A stretch of 57,787 bases of DNA from Lachnospiraceae bacterium. GTDB taxonomy: Bacteria > Bacillota > Clostridia > Lachnospirales > Lachnospiraceae. This document shows, in pieces, positions 44,122 to 53,002 of the stretch; the first letter of the stretch is position 1; every line of letters begins with the position of its first letter. A model generated the notes under the pieces. The model saw only the letters and a program-made list of their open reading frames with translations, had not been told where the DNA came from and searched no databases. A program made the position numbers and the translations under genes. The DNA is taken from NCBI GenBank assembly GCA_017527205.1, contig JAFXQK010000043.1:1-57787 (forward strand), in the 5' to 3' direction.

Positions 44122-47100
44122 ATGGTATTTGATTCTGTTGGGGTGGAGATTGTGCACGAGAGAAAGACGTATCAAATTGTTTTGTTCGTGATCATTATGA
44201 TCGCGATGAATTATGTTGGAAAGAGCGTGGCGGATCATTTTTCATTGCCAATTTGGCTGGATTCCCTTGGAACGATCGTCACGGCTTATGTTTGTGACCC
44301 ATTTTGCGGTGCCGTGGTTGGACTTTCAGGAAATCTTTTATATGCATTTAAGGATCCGTTGTCTTTATTATATGGCTTCACTGGCATTGCCATTGGCCTT
44401 AGCGTTGGCTTTTGTGCGAGAAGAAAATGGATGGAGACCTTATTTGGCACCTTGACGTCCAGCGTCATTGTTACGATCTGCTCCGTGGTTATTTCTGCGC
44501 CCATTAACTTGCTTGTTGGCAACGGCATGGTCGGAAACATGTGGGGTGACGGCGTGGTCTCCTATCTTCTGGAGCATGACGTACATCCCTATCTGGCAAG
44601 CGCGGTGGGTGAATTCTATGTCGATTTTCTGGACAAATTTATCTCCCTTTTACTTCTTTTCCTGATGATTCAGTACTTTCGGTTTCGGCGAAAGAAATTA
44701 CAGGGCGCGGCACTTCTTTTTGTGGCGATGCTGTCTGCCGTCGTGCTTCTTTGGGGTGACGTGGCGCTGGCGAATGACATCAACAATAATAACATCCAGA
44801 CGATTTATAGTAGCGACAATGGTCTTCCTTGCGGGGAAGCAAATGACGTTGCGCAGACCAATGACGGTATTCTGTGGATTGGAACCTATGCCGGCCTGTA
44901 TCGGCACAATGGCAGTGAATTCAGGCTGATGAGTGAGTATTCGTCCGTCAGAAACGTCAACTGTCTCTATGTGGACGAGGAGGGCAGACTTTGGATTGGC
45001 ACCAATGATAACGGCGTGTCCATTGTCATCAACGAGCGATTGGCCAATGTCATCGACGTGGAGAACGGACTGCCTGCAAATTCCGTGCGAAGCATCACGA
45101 TGTCCTCGGAGGGCTATTATTACGTGGGAACGACGTCGAGCATGATGGTGTTGACGCTGGATGGCGGCATGGAAATCGTCGCGGAGCTGCCACAGATTAT
45201 TTACGCGCACAGTATTTCCAGGGGGGCAGATGGGCTGGTCGCCGCAGCGACAAATGATGGCGACGTGTTTTTGATTCGTGGAACGGAGATTCTGGCATCG
45301 CTTCGCCTGGATGCGGAGCAGGAGATTTATACCTGTGTACGGTTTGATGACAGCGGCATGCTTTATGCGGGAACCTCTTCGAATCACATCTATTGCTATG
45401 ACATTTCTTCTGGAGACTTTGTGCAAAAGGGGATAATTAACTGTAAGGAGCTGAATCACATTAATACCATTCAGTTTCTGGAGAATGGGATCATGTATGT
45501 CTGCTCGGATGCAGGCGTGGGCTATCGGGATCGCAATCATTTGTTTCACTTGCTCAACATTGATGGATTTCGCAATTCTGTGGATAACATGACAGTGGAT
45601 TATCAAGGAAACCTTTGGTTTTCCTCTTCAAGACTGGGACTTCTCAAGCTTTCCATGTCTCCTTTCTCTGACATCTATCGTTCTGCGGGAATGCAGGGAG
45701 AAGTTGTGAATGCCGTTACGAAATGGCAGGGAAAGCTCTATGTTGGCACGGACGTAGGTGTCGACATAATTGATCAAAGGTTTAACAGAGGGCAGGAGAA
45801 TGAATTGACGGAGCTTCTTGATGGCGTCCGCATTCGCTGCCTGATGGCGGACAGCCACGGAGATCTGTGGATCTGTACGTATGGTAAGGGCATGCTGCGC
45901 GCTGAAAAGAATGGAAGGATTACGCACTTTGACGGAACCAACGGGAGCTTTGGCGACTGGGCGAGAGTTGCCATTGAATTGTCCGACGGAAGCATTGCGG
46001 CGTCCAGCGACGTGGGACTTGGCATCTTTCAGGGAAATGAACTGGTGAAGAAAATTGGCTTTGAGGATGGCCTAAGCACGGCGATGATCCTTTGTTTGAC
46101 AGAACTGTCGGACGGCAGGCTTCTCTGTGGAACGGATGGTGACGGAATTGCCATCGTCAAGGATGGAAAACTGGCGGGACATCTTTCGAGAAAGGATGGC
46201 CTTAGTTCGGACGTCATTTTGAGGATTGTTGAGGATCCGGTGGAACCCGGAGCCTACATTGTAACCAGTAATGGGCTATGCTATATGGATGGGGAAAACA
46301 AGATTCGCCTGTTGGAGGGCTTTCCCTATTATAATAATTATGACGTTTGGGCGATGAAGGACGGAACGCTGTTTGTCCTGAGCAGCGGCGGCATTTACGT
46401 GACCGAGCGTCAGGAACTATTTCAGACGGATGAAAAGCCGGAATACGAGCTGTTGGATGCCAAGCGAGGCTTAAATTTTGCGCTCACGGCGAATTCCTGG
46501 GATTACATGGAGGAAAACGGGGATTTGTATCTGTCTTGCGACAGCGGCGTTTACTGCTTTAACATTCATAATTATGGCGAAGCCAGGAGATCCTACCGAA
46601 TGAAGATTTCCTCCATCTATCTGGACGGCGCGGCGCATGAATTGGAGCGTGGAGATGCATTTCGCATTGGCAGGGATGTCTCCAAGATAGAAATTTTCCC
46701 TGAAATTATCAATTATACCGCAAATGATCCGAATGTCAGCTATTATCTTGAGGGCTTTGATTCTGCGCCAAACATGACACAGCAGAGCGCCTTATCGAGC
46801 ATTACCTATACGAATCTCCCCGCAGGAACCTATCTGTTCCATCTCAGCGTATTGGACAGCAAGGGTGAGAAAAAGCTGGAGGAAAGCGTATACAAGATTA
46901 TTAAGGAGCAAGAGTTATATGACACGGGATGGTTCCACGGATATATGTTGGTGGTTGCCATGCTGGCAGTGGCTTGGCTTACCTGGTTTATTGTACGAAC
47001 GCAGATTCAGCGGACCATCAACTTCCAGAAAAAAGAGTTGGAATTTGCGAAAAATCAGGTGAAGATGGGAAATGAAACCATTCTTGCCATTGCAAAGACC

Positions 47101-47700
47101 GTGGACGCTAAGGATGAAAACACGAGTCAGCATTCGCAGCGTGTATCGGATTACAGCGTTCTGATCGCGGAGGCGCTTGGCTTTAGCGTAGAGGAGCAGG
47201 AAAACATTCGCAAGGCCGCGCTGCTTCATGACATCGGTAAAATAGGCATTCCTGACAAGGTGCTGAACAAGGCGGATCGATTAGATGATGACGAATATGC
47301 CATCATGAAGTCTCACGTCATCCGGGGTGCTGAGATTCTCAAGGACTTTACGATTGTGGAGCATGCGACCGACGGAACGAAGTATCATCATGAGAGATAT
47401 GACGGAACGGGATATCCGAACGGCCTCAAGGGCGAGGAAATTCCGTTGTACGGAAGAATTATCGGCGTGGCGGACGCATTTGATGCCATGACGGCAAATC
47501 GTGTCTACAGAAAGAAATTACCGTTTGACATGGTGCTGGAGGAGTTTAAGAACGAAAGCGGGAAGCAATTTGATCCGAAGCTGGTCGACATTATGTTTGA
47601 CCTGATTCGGAAAGGGAAGATCAAGGTGGACGAACTGTATGAAACGCACGTCACGCTTCCTGCGTGGTTGCTTGAAAACAAGGAGGGCAGGGATCAATGA
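44122..47700 (+). CDS. Membrane sensor: ECF-S-like domain, beta-propeller, Y_Y_Y and HD-GYP phosphodiesterase, 1192 aa
   Basis: Residues 1-190 hold about six membrane helices resembling an ECF transporter substrate-binding (S) component (LPIWLDSLGTIVTAYVCDP, then GAVVGLSGNLLYA). A hydrophobic segment ending GDVALAND near 195-217 looks like an internal signal peptide. Residues 220-815 form a two-component-type propeller with repeated W-I-G-T/G-L motifs (ILWIGTYAGLYRH, RLWIGTNDNGVS, DLWICTYGKGML). A Y_Y_Y domain near 830-920, one membrane helix near 937-958, a coiled linker, and HD-GYP near 985-1180 follow (LLHDIGKIGIPDKVL, HHERYDGTGYPNGLKGEEIP). HD-GYP enzymes degrade cyclic-di-GMP. The ATG has a close GTGAGG only; GTG 44152 is an alternative. 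Confidence 0.82.
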   Translation: MVFDSVGVEIVHERKTYQIVLFVIIMIAMNYVGKSVADHFSLPIWLDSLGTIVTAYVCDPFCGAVVGLSGNLLYAFKDPLSLLYGFTGIAIGLSVGFCARRKWMETLFGTLTSSVIVTICSVVISAPINLLVGNGMVGNMWGDGVVSYLLEHDVHPYLASAVGEFYVDFLDKFISLLLLFLMIQYFRFRRKKLQGAALLFVAMLSAVVLLWGDVALANDINNNNIQTIYSSDNGLPCGEANDVAQTNDGILWIGTYAGLYRHNGSEFRLMSEYSSVRNVNCLYVDEEGRLWIGTNDNGVSIVINERLANVIDVENGLPANSVRSITMSSEGYYYVGTTSSMMVLTLDGGMEIVAELPQIIYAHSISRGADGLVAAATNDGDVFLIRGTEILASLRLDAEQEIYTCVRFDDSGMLYAGTSSNHIYCYDISSGDFVQKGIINCKELNHINTIQFLENGIMYVCSDAGVGYRDRNHLFHLLNIDGFRNSVDNMTVDYQGNLWFSSSRLGLLKLSMSPFSDIYRSAGMQGEVVNAVTKWQGKLYVGTDVGVDIIDQRFNRGQENELTELLDGVRIRCLMADSHGDLWICTYGKGMLRAEKNGRITHFDGTNGSFGDWARVAIELSDGSIAASSDVGLGIFQGNELVKKIGFEDGLSTAMILCLTELSDGRLLCGTDGDGIAIVKDGKLAGHLSRKDGLSSDVILRIVEDPVEPGAYIVTSNGLCYMDGENKIRLLEGFPYYNNYDVWAMKDGTLFVLSSGGIYVTERQELFQTDEKPEYELLDAKRGLNFALTANSWDYMEENGDLYLSCDSGVYCFNIHNYGEARRSYRMKISSIYLDGAAHELERGDAFRIGRDVSKIEIFPEIINYTANDPNVSYYLEGFDSAPNMTQQSALSSITYTNLPAGTYLFHLSVLDSKGEKKLEESVYKIIKEQELYDTGWFHGYMLVVAMLAVAWLTWFIVRTQIQRTINFQKKELEFAKNQVKMGNETILAIAKTVDAKDENTSQHSQRVSDYSVLIAEALGFSVEEQENIRKAALLHDIGKIGIPDKVLNKADRLDDDEYAIMKSHVIRGAEILKDFTIVEHATDGTKYHHERYDGTGYPNGLKGEEIPLYGRIIGVADAFDAMTANRVYRKKLPFDMVLEEFKNESGKQFDPKLVDIMFDLIRKGKIKVDELYETHVTLPAWLLENKEGRDQ

Positions 47701-48899
47701 AGAGAATGAGAATGGTAACCGTGATCACTGCCCTGACCGTCATCTGTATTTATGCAGTCATCACTTTTTTCTTCCTGAGGGATGAGGAGAGCGAGAGAAC
47801 CATTAAGGTTGGCTTTGTTTATGATGGAGATGAAAGTGCTCCCTATACCTATAATTTTATTCGTGCCCAGAAAAAGCTTGATGATTATGATTTTGGCGGA
47901 AGGGTGACGACGGTTGCGAAGGTCAATATTCCGGAAGCCAAGGGGGAGCAGGCAATCAGGGAGCTGATCGAAGAGGGCTGTGACCTAATTATTACCAATA
48001 GCTATGGCTACGAGGAGACGGCGAAGCGCATGGCGAAGGAATTCCCGGAGGTTCAGTTTTGTCAGGCAACGGGAGATAATGCCAATGAGGATCCCGTTCC
48101 CAATTATCATACCTTCATGGGCGAGATTTATCAGGGCAGATATGTTACGGGAATTGTTGCCGGCATGAAGCTGAAGGAAATGATTGACGAGGGCGTGATC
48201 AGCGCGGAGGAGGCAAGGATCGGATTTGTTGGCGCCTATCCGTATGCAGAGGTAATCTCTGGCTACACGGCATTTTTCCTCGGCGCAAGAAGCATTGTGC
48301 CAACGGTGACCATGGATGTCATGTATACTAATACCTGGACGAGCTACACTCTGGAGAAGAATTGCGCAGAAACGCTAATTGAAGATGGCTGCGTGATCAT
48401 TGCACAGCATTCTGATACGATTGGTCCTGCCGTGGCCTGCGAAAATGCAGCCGAGCATGGTAAGACGGTATATCACGTCGGTTATAATCAGAGCATGATT
48501 GACATTGCGCCCACCACCTCTTTGGTGAGTGCCAGAATCAATTGGTCAGTTTATGTTTTTTCGGCCATGAATGCCGTGCTGAATGATGAACCGATTGAAA
48601 AAAGGATTCGGGGAAACGTGCACGGTCATGACGTGGGGGCCGGATTTGAACAGGATTGGATACAGATCCTGGACATCAATGGCTTAATCGTTGCCGAGGG
48701 CACGGAGAAGGCCGTGGAGGATGCCATTGAAAAGCTAAAAAAGGGTCAAATCGATGTTTTTCAGGGAAATTATGTCGGCGTGAATCCATATGATCCTAAT
48801 GACGTGTACGATCTAAGGGAAGGCTATGAGGAGAATAAGGATGCCTCGGCTCCATCCTTCCATTACGTTCTGCGTGACGTGATTCATATCAGGGAGTAA
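47697..48899 (+). CDS. BMP-family substrate-binding protein, membrane-anchored, 400 aa
   Basis: Basic-membrane-protein family (PnrA/Med-like), normally binders of nucleosides or related small molecules. One N-terminal helix (VITALTVICIYAVITFFFL) anchors it with no lipobox Cys, so it is not a lipoprotein. The core reads KVGFVYDGDESAPYTYNF, GCDLIITNSYGYEETAKRMAKEF, ARIGFVGAYPYAEVISGYTAFFLGAR, CVIIAQHSDTIGPAVACE and VGYNQSMIDIAPTTSLVSARINW, the order expected of the fold. The ATG overlaps the stop of the HD-GYP gene. No ABC permease or ATPase is nearby, so it likely senses ligand for the HD-GYP protein. Confidence 0.85.
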   Translation: MKRMRMVTVITALTVICIYAVITFFFLRDEESERTIKVGFVYDGDESAPYTYNFIRAQKKLDDYDFGGRVTTVAKVNIPEAKGEQAIRELIEEGCDLIITNSYGYEETAKRMAKEFPEVQFCQATGDNANEDPVPNYHTFMGEIYQGRYVTGIVAGMKLKEMIDEGVISAEEARIGFVGAYPYAEVISGYTAFFLGARSIVPTVTMDVMYTNTWTSYTLEKNCAETLIEDGCVIIAQHSDTIGPAVACENAAEHGKTVYHVGYNQSMIDIAPTTSLVSARINWSVYVFSAMNAVLNDEPIEKRIRGNVHGHDVGAGFEQDWIQILDINGLIVAEGTEKAVEDAIEKLKKGQIDVFQGNYVGVNPYDPNDVYDLREGYEENKDASAPSFHYVLRDVIHIRE

Positions 48900-48928
48900 G
48901 GTTACGATTGAAATTTTTTAGGAAATGC

Positions 48929-48957
48929 TTGCAAAAAAATAACTTTTCGGCTAGAAT
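48929..48957 (+). promoter_or_regulatory. Promoter of tRNA-Ser
   Basis: TTGCAA at 48929-48934, 17-bp spacer, TAGAAT at 48952-48957. Start expected near 48964, a few bases before the tRNA. Confidence 0.75.
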
Positions 48958-48969
48958 AGAGTACGCTAT

Positions 48970-49057
48970 GGAGATGTACCCAAGTGGTTGAAGGGTCCGC
49001 ACTCGAAATGCGGTAGGTCGCGCAAGCGGCGCCGGGGTTCAAATCCCCGCATCTCCG
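48970..49057 (+). tRNA. tRNA-Ser (CGA anticodon)
   Basis: Acceptor GGAGATG (48970-48976) pairs with CATCTCC (49050-49056), discriminator G at 49057. Anticodon stem CCGCA/TGCGG encloses the 7-base loop CTCGAAA, giving anticodon CGA, reading UCG serine codons. A long variable arm and the GGTTCAAAT T-loop fit tRNA-Ser. CCA is not encoded. A promoter lies directly upstream and a terminator 55 bp downstream. Confidence 0.95.
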
Positions 49058-49112
49058 CTCGTTCTTTCGGGAAGTCCTGGAATGGGGTATGTGTTTACGA
49101 ATGCATACTTAG

Positions 49113-49140
49113 GAGAGCCAGAGAAATCTGGCTCTCTTTT
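49113..49140 (+). terminator. Intrinsic terminator after tRNA-Ser
   Basis: GAGAGCCAGA at 49113-49122 pairs perfectly with TCTGGCTCTC at 49127-49136, loop GAAA, then TTTT. Confidence 0.88.
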
Positions 49141-49189
49141 AGCGCTCTGTTTTCCTGGCTGGTAGCAGGGATTTTTTTTCAGTTTCAAG

Positions 49190-49218
49190 TTGTCTCTTTG
49201 GGAAAAATAGGTTATACT
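49190..49218 (+). promoter_or_regulatory. Promoter of the phosphofructokinase gene
   Basis: TTGTCT at 49190-49195, 17-bp spacer, TATACT at 49213-49218. Start expected near 49225, giving a leader of about 85 bases with no other recognised element. Confidence 0.6.
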
Positions 49219-49311
49219 ATTAAAGGATTGTTGTATCGCCACAACGGCAATCCCCAAAATGAAATTAAGCACCATTACGGAACCAAAAGAGGATGCGGAA
49301 CGGAGGAGAAA

Positions 49312-50385
49312 ATGAAGAGAATCGGCATGTTGACCAGCGGCGGCGATTGTCAGGCGTTAAATGCGGCTATGCGCGGTGTGGTAAAGACCCTTGTAAACAG
49401 CAGGCAAAAGGTTGAGATCTATGGTTTTCTGGATGGCTATCGCGGCCTGATCTATGGAAATTATCGGACACTTGCAGGCAGTGAGTTTTCGGGAATTCTG
49501 ACCAAGGGCGGCACGATTCTTGGAAGCTCCAGAACCCCGTTTAAGACGATTCAGGAGCCGGATGAGAATGGCCTCGATAAGGTCGCTGCCATGATTAAGA
49601 ATTACCAGAAGCTAAAGCTGGATTGTCTGGTGATTCTTGGCGGAAATGGAACGCATAAGACGGCAAACCTGCTTCGCGAGAAGGGGTTGAACGTCGTGAC
49701 GCTTCCGAAGACCATTGACAATGACCTGTGGGGAACGGACATGACGTTCGGCTTCCAAAGTGCGGTTAACGTTGCAACGAGTGCGATCGATTGCATCCAT
49801 ACGACGGCTGCTTCTCATGGACGTGTATTTATTGTAGAGGTCATGGGACATAAGGTTGGGTTCCTGACGCTGAATGCCGGCATGGCGGGCGGTGCGGACA
49901 TCATTCTGATTCCTGAGATTCCTTATGACATTAATAAAGTAATCAAGAAGATTGAGGATCGTGAGAAGAATGGAAGCCGCTTCACCATCATTGCGGTGGC
50001 GGAGGGTGCCATTTCTAAAGAAGACGCAAAGCTGTCCAAGAAGGAATATAAGAAAAAGCTGTTGAACAATCCATATCCGTCGGTTTCCTATGAGATCGCG
50101 GCGCAGATACAGGAGAAGACGGGACGGGAGATCCGCGTGACGGTTCCGGGACATACGCAGAGAGGCGGAAGCCCTTGTCCTTATGATCGTGTGTTTGCAA
50201 GTCGTCTTGGCGCGGAAGCGGGCGAGATGATTTTGAACGGTGAGTATGGTTTCATGGTGGGCTATAAGAATCGTGAGATCGTCAAGGTTCCGCTCGAAGA
50301 GGTGGCTGGAAAGCTGAAGATGGTGGATCCGAACTCTACCATTGTAAAAGAAGCAAAGCTCATGGGAATTTCCTTTGGAGATTAA
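49312..50385 (+). CDS. pfkA: 6-phosphofructokinase, 357 aa
   Basis: Phosphorylates fructose 6-phosphate in glycolysis. Starts KRIGMLTSGGDCQALNAAMRG; the ATP/PPi region reads LGGNGTHKTA near 105-114, the active-site loop LPKTIDNDLWGTD near 131-143, then GGSPCPYDRVFASRLG near 280-300. Gly at the 104-type position with Lys at the 124-type position (PKTIDND) is the combination associated with ATP-dependent members of the PPi-PFK-related clade; this donor assignment is an inference. CGGAGGAG supports ATG 49312. The frame extends back to 48988, but that would run across the tRNA gene and is rejected. Confidence 0.9.
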   Translation: MKRIGMLTSGGDCQALNAAMRGVVKTLVNSRQKVEIYGFLDGYRGLIYGNYRTLAGSEFSGILTKGGTILGSSRTPFKTIQEPDENGLDKVAAMIKNYQKLKLDCLVILGGNGTHKTANLLREKGLNVVTLPKTIDNDLWGTDMTFGFQSAVNVATSAIDCIHTTAASHGRVFIVEVMGHKVGFLTLNAGMAGGADIILIPEIPYDINKVIKKIEDREKNGSRFTIIAVAEGAISKEDAKLSKKEYKKKLLNNPYPSVSYEIAAQIQEKTGREIRVTVPGHTQRGGSPCPYDRVFASRLGAEAGEMILNGEYGFMVGYKNREIVKVPLEEVAGKLKMVDPNSTIVKEAKLMGISFGD

Positions 50386-50423
50386 TGACCCTGAGCGAAA
50401 AACAGTATTGAGGGTGTTAAAGC

Positions 50424-52016
50424 ATGTCATATACGGCGCTATACCGAAAATTCCGACCGGCTTCCTTCGCAGAGGTCAAGGGTCAGGACCATATTGTTAC
50501 GACCCTGAGAAACCAGTTGAAGGCGGGAAGAATTGGTCATGCGTATCTCTTTACGGGAACCAGGGGAACGGGAAAAACCTCCGTGGCGAAGATTTTTGCG
50601 AAGACGGTAAACTGCGAGAATCCCACGGAGGATGGCCCCTGCGGAGAGTGTCGCACCTGTAAGGCAATTGCGGCAGGCGCGAGCATGAACGTCATTGAGA
50701 TTGACGCTGCGTCGAATAATGGCGTGGATAACATTCGTGAGATTGTGGATGAGGTTTCTTATTCCCCGGCGGAAGGAAAGTACAAGGTGTATATCATCGA
50801 TGAGGTACACATGCTTTCCATCGGGGCATTTAACGCGCTCTTAAAAACCTTGGAGGAGCCGCCCGCATATGTCATTTTTATCTTGGCAACGACGGAGGTG
50901 CATAAGCTTCCCATTACGATTTTGTCCAGATGTCAGCGGTATGACTTTAAACGAATTTCCATTGACACCATTGCAGATCGCATGCGGGAGCTGGTGGACG
51001 CAGAGAATGTCAAGGTGGAGGATAAGGCGCTTCGCTATATCGCGAAGATGGCGGATGGTTCGATGCGTGATGCCTTGAGCTTGCTGGATCAGTGTATTGC
51101 CTTCCATCTGGGAAATGAGCTGACCTATGACATGGCGCTGGACGTGCTGGGTGCCGTGGACAATGCCGTGTTCAGTGATCTTCTCAGACACGTTATGGAG
51201 CGGGACGCACTTGGGTGCATAAAGCTTTTGGAAGACATTGTCATGCAGGGCAGGGAGCTGACGCAGTTTGTTACGGACTTTACCTGGTATTTACGAAATT
51301 TAATGTTGGTGCAGGCTTCCGATCATCTGGAGGACGTCATTGACGTGTCCTCAGAGCATCTGGCAAGATTGAAGGAGGAGGCGGAAAGCCTTAGCTTTGA
51401 TCAAATTAGCCGATACATCCGTATTTTTTCAGATCTGGCGGGTCAGATCAAATATGCGTCTCAGAAGCGTATTTTGGTAGAAATTGCACTGATCAAGCTG
51501 TGCAGGCCGCAGATGGAAACCTCAAACGATGCCATGCTGGATCGCATTCGGCAGGTGGAGGAGAAGGTGGACGAGGTTCGGCAGGGCGGTTTTGTCATGC
51601 CCGCAAATGCCGGAGCGGTTGCAGGCAGCCAGCTGGGCGCAGGCAATGGCGCAGGTGCCATGGCGGAAAGACCTAAGCTGGAGAAGGCCGTGCCTGAGGA
51701 GGTACAGGAGGTTGTCCGAAACTGGATGGGGATCGTCGGGAATGCCGAGGTGCCCATGAAGCTGTATCTGAAGGGCGCAAAGCTGAGCCTGGGGCAGGAA
51801 AATCAACTGATCGTTGCCGTGGAGGACGGGCTGAAATATGATTATTTTGAGCGCGATCCTCAGACGGTGGAACAGCTGGAGCGCCTGATTGAGGACTTTT
51901 GCGGGAAATCCGTAAAGGTGATCATGAAGTCCTACGTGGACGCAAACGATTTTGAAAACCATTTCGTGGATCTGACAAAGGTGATACAGATGGAGATAGA
52001 AGAAGAGGAGGAATAG
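50424..52016 (+). CDS. dnaX: DNA polymerase III subunit gamma/tau, 530 aa
   Basis: Clamp-loader ATPase of the replisome. Starts SYTALYRKFRPASFAEVKGQDHIVTTL; Walker A GTRGTGKTS near 45-53, the zinc module CENP...CGECRTC near 64-79, Walker B VYIIDEVHMLS near 120, and sensor ATTEVHKLP near 155. The tau-like C-terminal region is short, and a Gly/Ala-rich linker lies near 390-415. No A-rich slippery sequence for gamma production was noticed. First of a three-gene block with ybaB and recR, an arrangement conserved across bacteria. Confidence 0.95.
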   Translation: MSYTALYRKFRPASFAEVKGQDHIVTTLRNQLKAGRIGHAYLFTGTRGTGKTSVAKIFAKTVNCENPTEDGPCGECRTCKAIAAGASMNVIEIDAASNNGVDNIREIVDEVSYSPAEGKYKVYIIDEVHMLSIGAFNALLKTLEEPPAYVIFILATTEVHKLPITILSRCQRYDFKRISIDTIADRMRELVDAENVKVEDKALRYIAKMADGSMRDALSLLDQCIAFHLGNELTYDMALDVLGAVDNAVFSDLLRHVMERDALGCIKLLEDIVMQGRELTQFVTDFTWYLRNLMLVQASDHLEDVIDVSSEHLARLKEEAESLSFDQISRYIRIFSDLAGQIKYASQKRILVEIALIKLCRPQMETSNDAMLDRIRQVEEKVDEVRQGGFVMPANAGAVAGSQLGAGNGAGAMAERPKLEKAVPEEVQEVVRNWMGIVGNAEVPMKLYLKGAKLSLGQENQLIVAVEDGLKYDYFERDPQTVEQLERLIEDFCGKSVKVIMKSYVDANDFENHFVDLTKVIQMEIEEEEE

Positions 52017-52019
52017 ATC

Positions 52020-52376
52020 ATGGCAAAGCGCGGAGGAGGATTTCCCGGAGGAATGATGCCCGGCAGCATGAATAATCTGATGAAGCAGGCACAGCGCATG
52101 CAGCGTCAGATTGAAGATGGACAGAAGGAACTGGAGACGAAGGAGTTTACCGCGACGACTGGCGGCGGCGCCGTAACGGCAACCGTAAACGGGAAAAAGG
52201 AATTGCTCTCTATTAAGCTTTTGGAGGACATTGTGGATCCCGAGGACATTGAGACCCTGCAGGATTCCATCGTGGCAGCAGTGAATGAGGCAATCAAGCA
52301 GGCGGAAGCAGCAAATGAGGAGTTGATGAGCAAGATGAGCGGCGGCTTCGGGGGTCTGGGAGGATTACCCTTTTAA
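52020..52376 (+). CDS. ybaB: YbaB/EbfC nucleoid-associated protein, 118 aa
   Basis: Small DNA-binding dimer. A Gly/Met-rich head (MAKRGGGFPGGMMPGSMNNLMKQAQRMQ read in parts) leads to EFTATTGGGAVTATVNGKKELLSIKLLEDIVDPEDIE and the helical NEAIKQAEAANEELMSKM, ending GGLGGLPF, all typical. AGGAGGA is the ribosome site. It starts 3 bp after dnaX and its stop overlaps the recR start. Confidence 0.95.
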   Translation: MAKRGGGFPGGMMPGSMNNLMKQAQRMQRQIEDGQKELETKEFTATTGGGAVTATVNGKKELLSIKLLEDIVDPEDIETLQDSIVAAVNEAIKQAEAANEELMSKMSGGFGGLGGLPF

Positions 52377-52972
52377 TGAACTTATATAGTGGACACATTA
52401 ACAAATTGATTGATGAGCTTGCATCCCTGCCGGGAATCGGCAACAAATCAGCGCAAAATCTTGCATTTCATCTGATCAACATGCCGCAGGACAAGGTAAA
52501 TCGTCTGGCAAACGTGATGATGGAGACGAGGGCGAAGGTTTGCTATTGTAAGGAATGCTGCACCTTGACGGATAAGGAGCTGTGTCCCGTCTGTGCCAAT
52601 GATAGGCGTAATCATAAGGTAATCATGGTCGTGGAGGATCCCAGGGATATGGCGGCCTATGAAAAGACGGGAAAGTTCGAGGGAGTATATCACGTGCTAC
52701 ATGGTGCGATTTCACCGATGCTTGGCATTGGACCGCAGGAAATCCGGCTGAAGGAGCTTTTGGAGCGACTGAAGGGCGACGTGGAGGAGGTTATTATCGC
52801 AACCAATTCGAATTTGGAGGGCGAATCCACCGCCATGTACGTCAGCAAGCTGATTAAGCCTACGGGCATTAAGGTGACGAGAATCGCAACGGGCGTTCCG
52901 GTAGGCGGAGATTTGGAGTACATTGATGAGGTTACCCTGACGAGGGCACTGGACGGAAGGGTGGAGCTGTAG
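52376..52972 (+). CDS. recR: Recombination mediator protein RecR, 198 aa
   Basis: Acts with RecF/RecO to load RecA on gapped DNA. Helix-hairpin-helix LASLPGIGNKSAQNLAFHL near 13-31, zinc finger CYCKECCTLTDKELCPVC near 57-74, Toprim domain from KVIMVVEDPRDMAAYEKTG near 82, and the C-terminal VTRIATGVPVGGDLEYIDEVTL motif near 163-184. Length is standard. ATG overlaps the ybaB stop (TAATG). Confidence 0.96.
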   Translation: MNLYSGHINKLIDELASLPGIGNKSAQNLAFHLINMPQDKVNRLANVMMETRAKVCYCKECCTLTDKELCPVCANDRRNHKVIMVVEDPRDMAAYEKTGKFEGVYHVLHGAISPMLGIGPQEIRLKELLERLKGDVEEVIIATNSNLEGESTAMYVSKLIKPTGIKVTRIATGVPVGGDLEYIDEVTLTRALDGRVEL

Positions 52973-53002
52973 CTTCGCCCGGAAATGAGGAAGGTTGAGA
53001 AA

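Noticed and set aside
48988..49311. N-terminal extension of the phosphofructokinase frame
   Set aside because: It runs across tRNA-Ser and its terminator, and the real protein start has a strong ribosome site at 49312.
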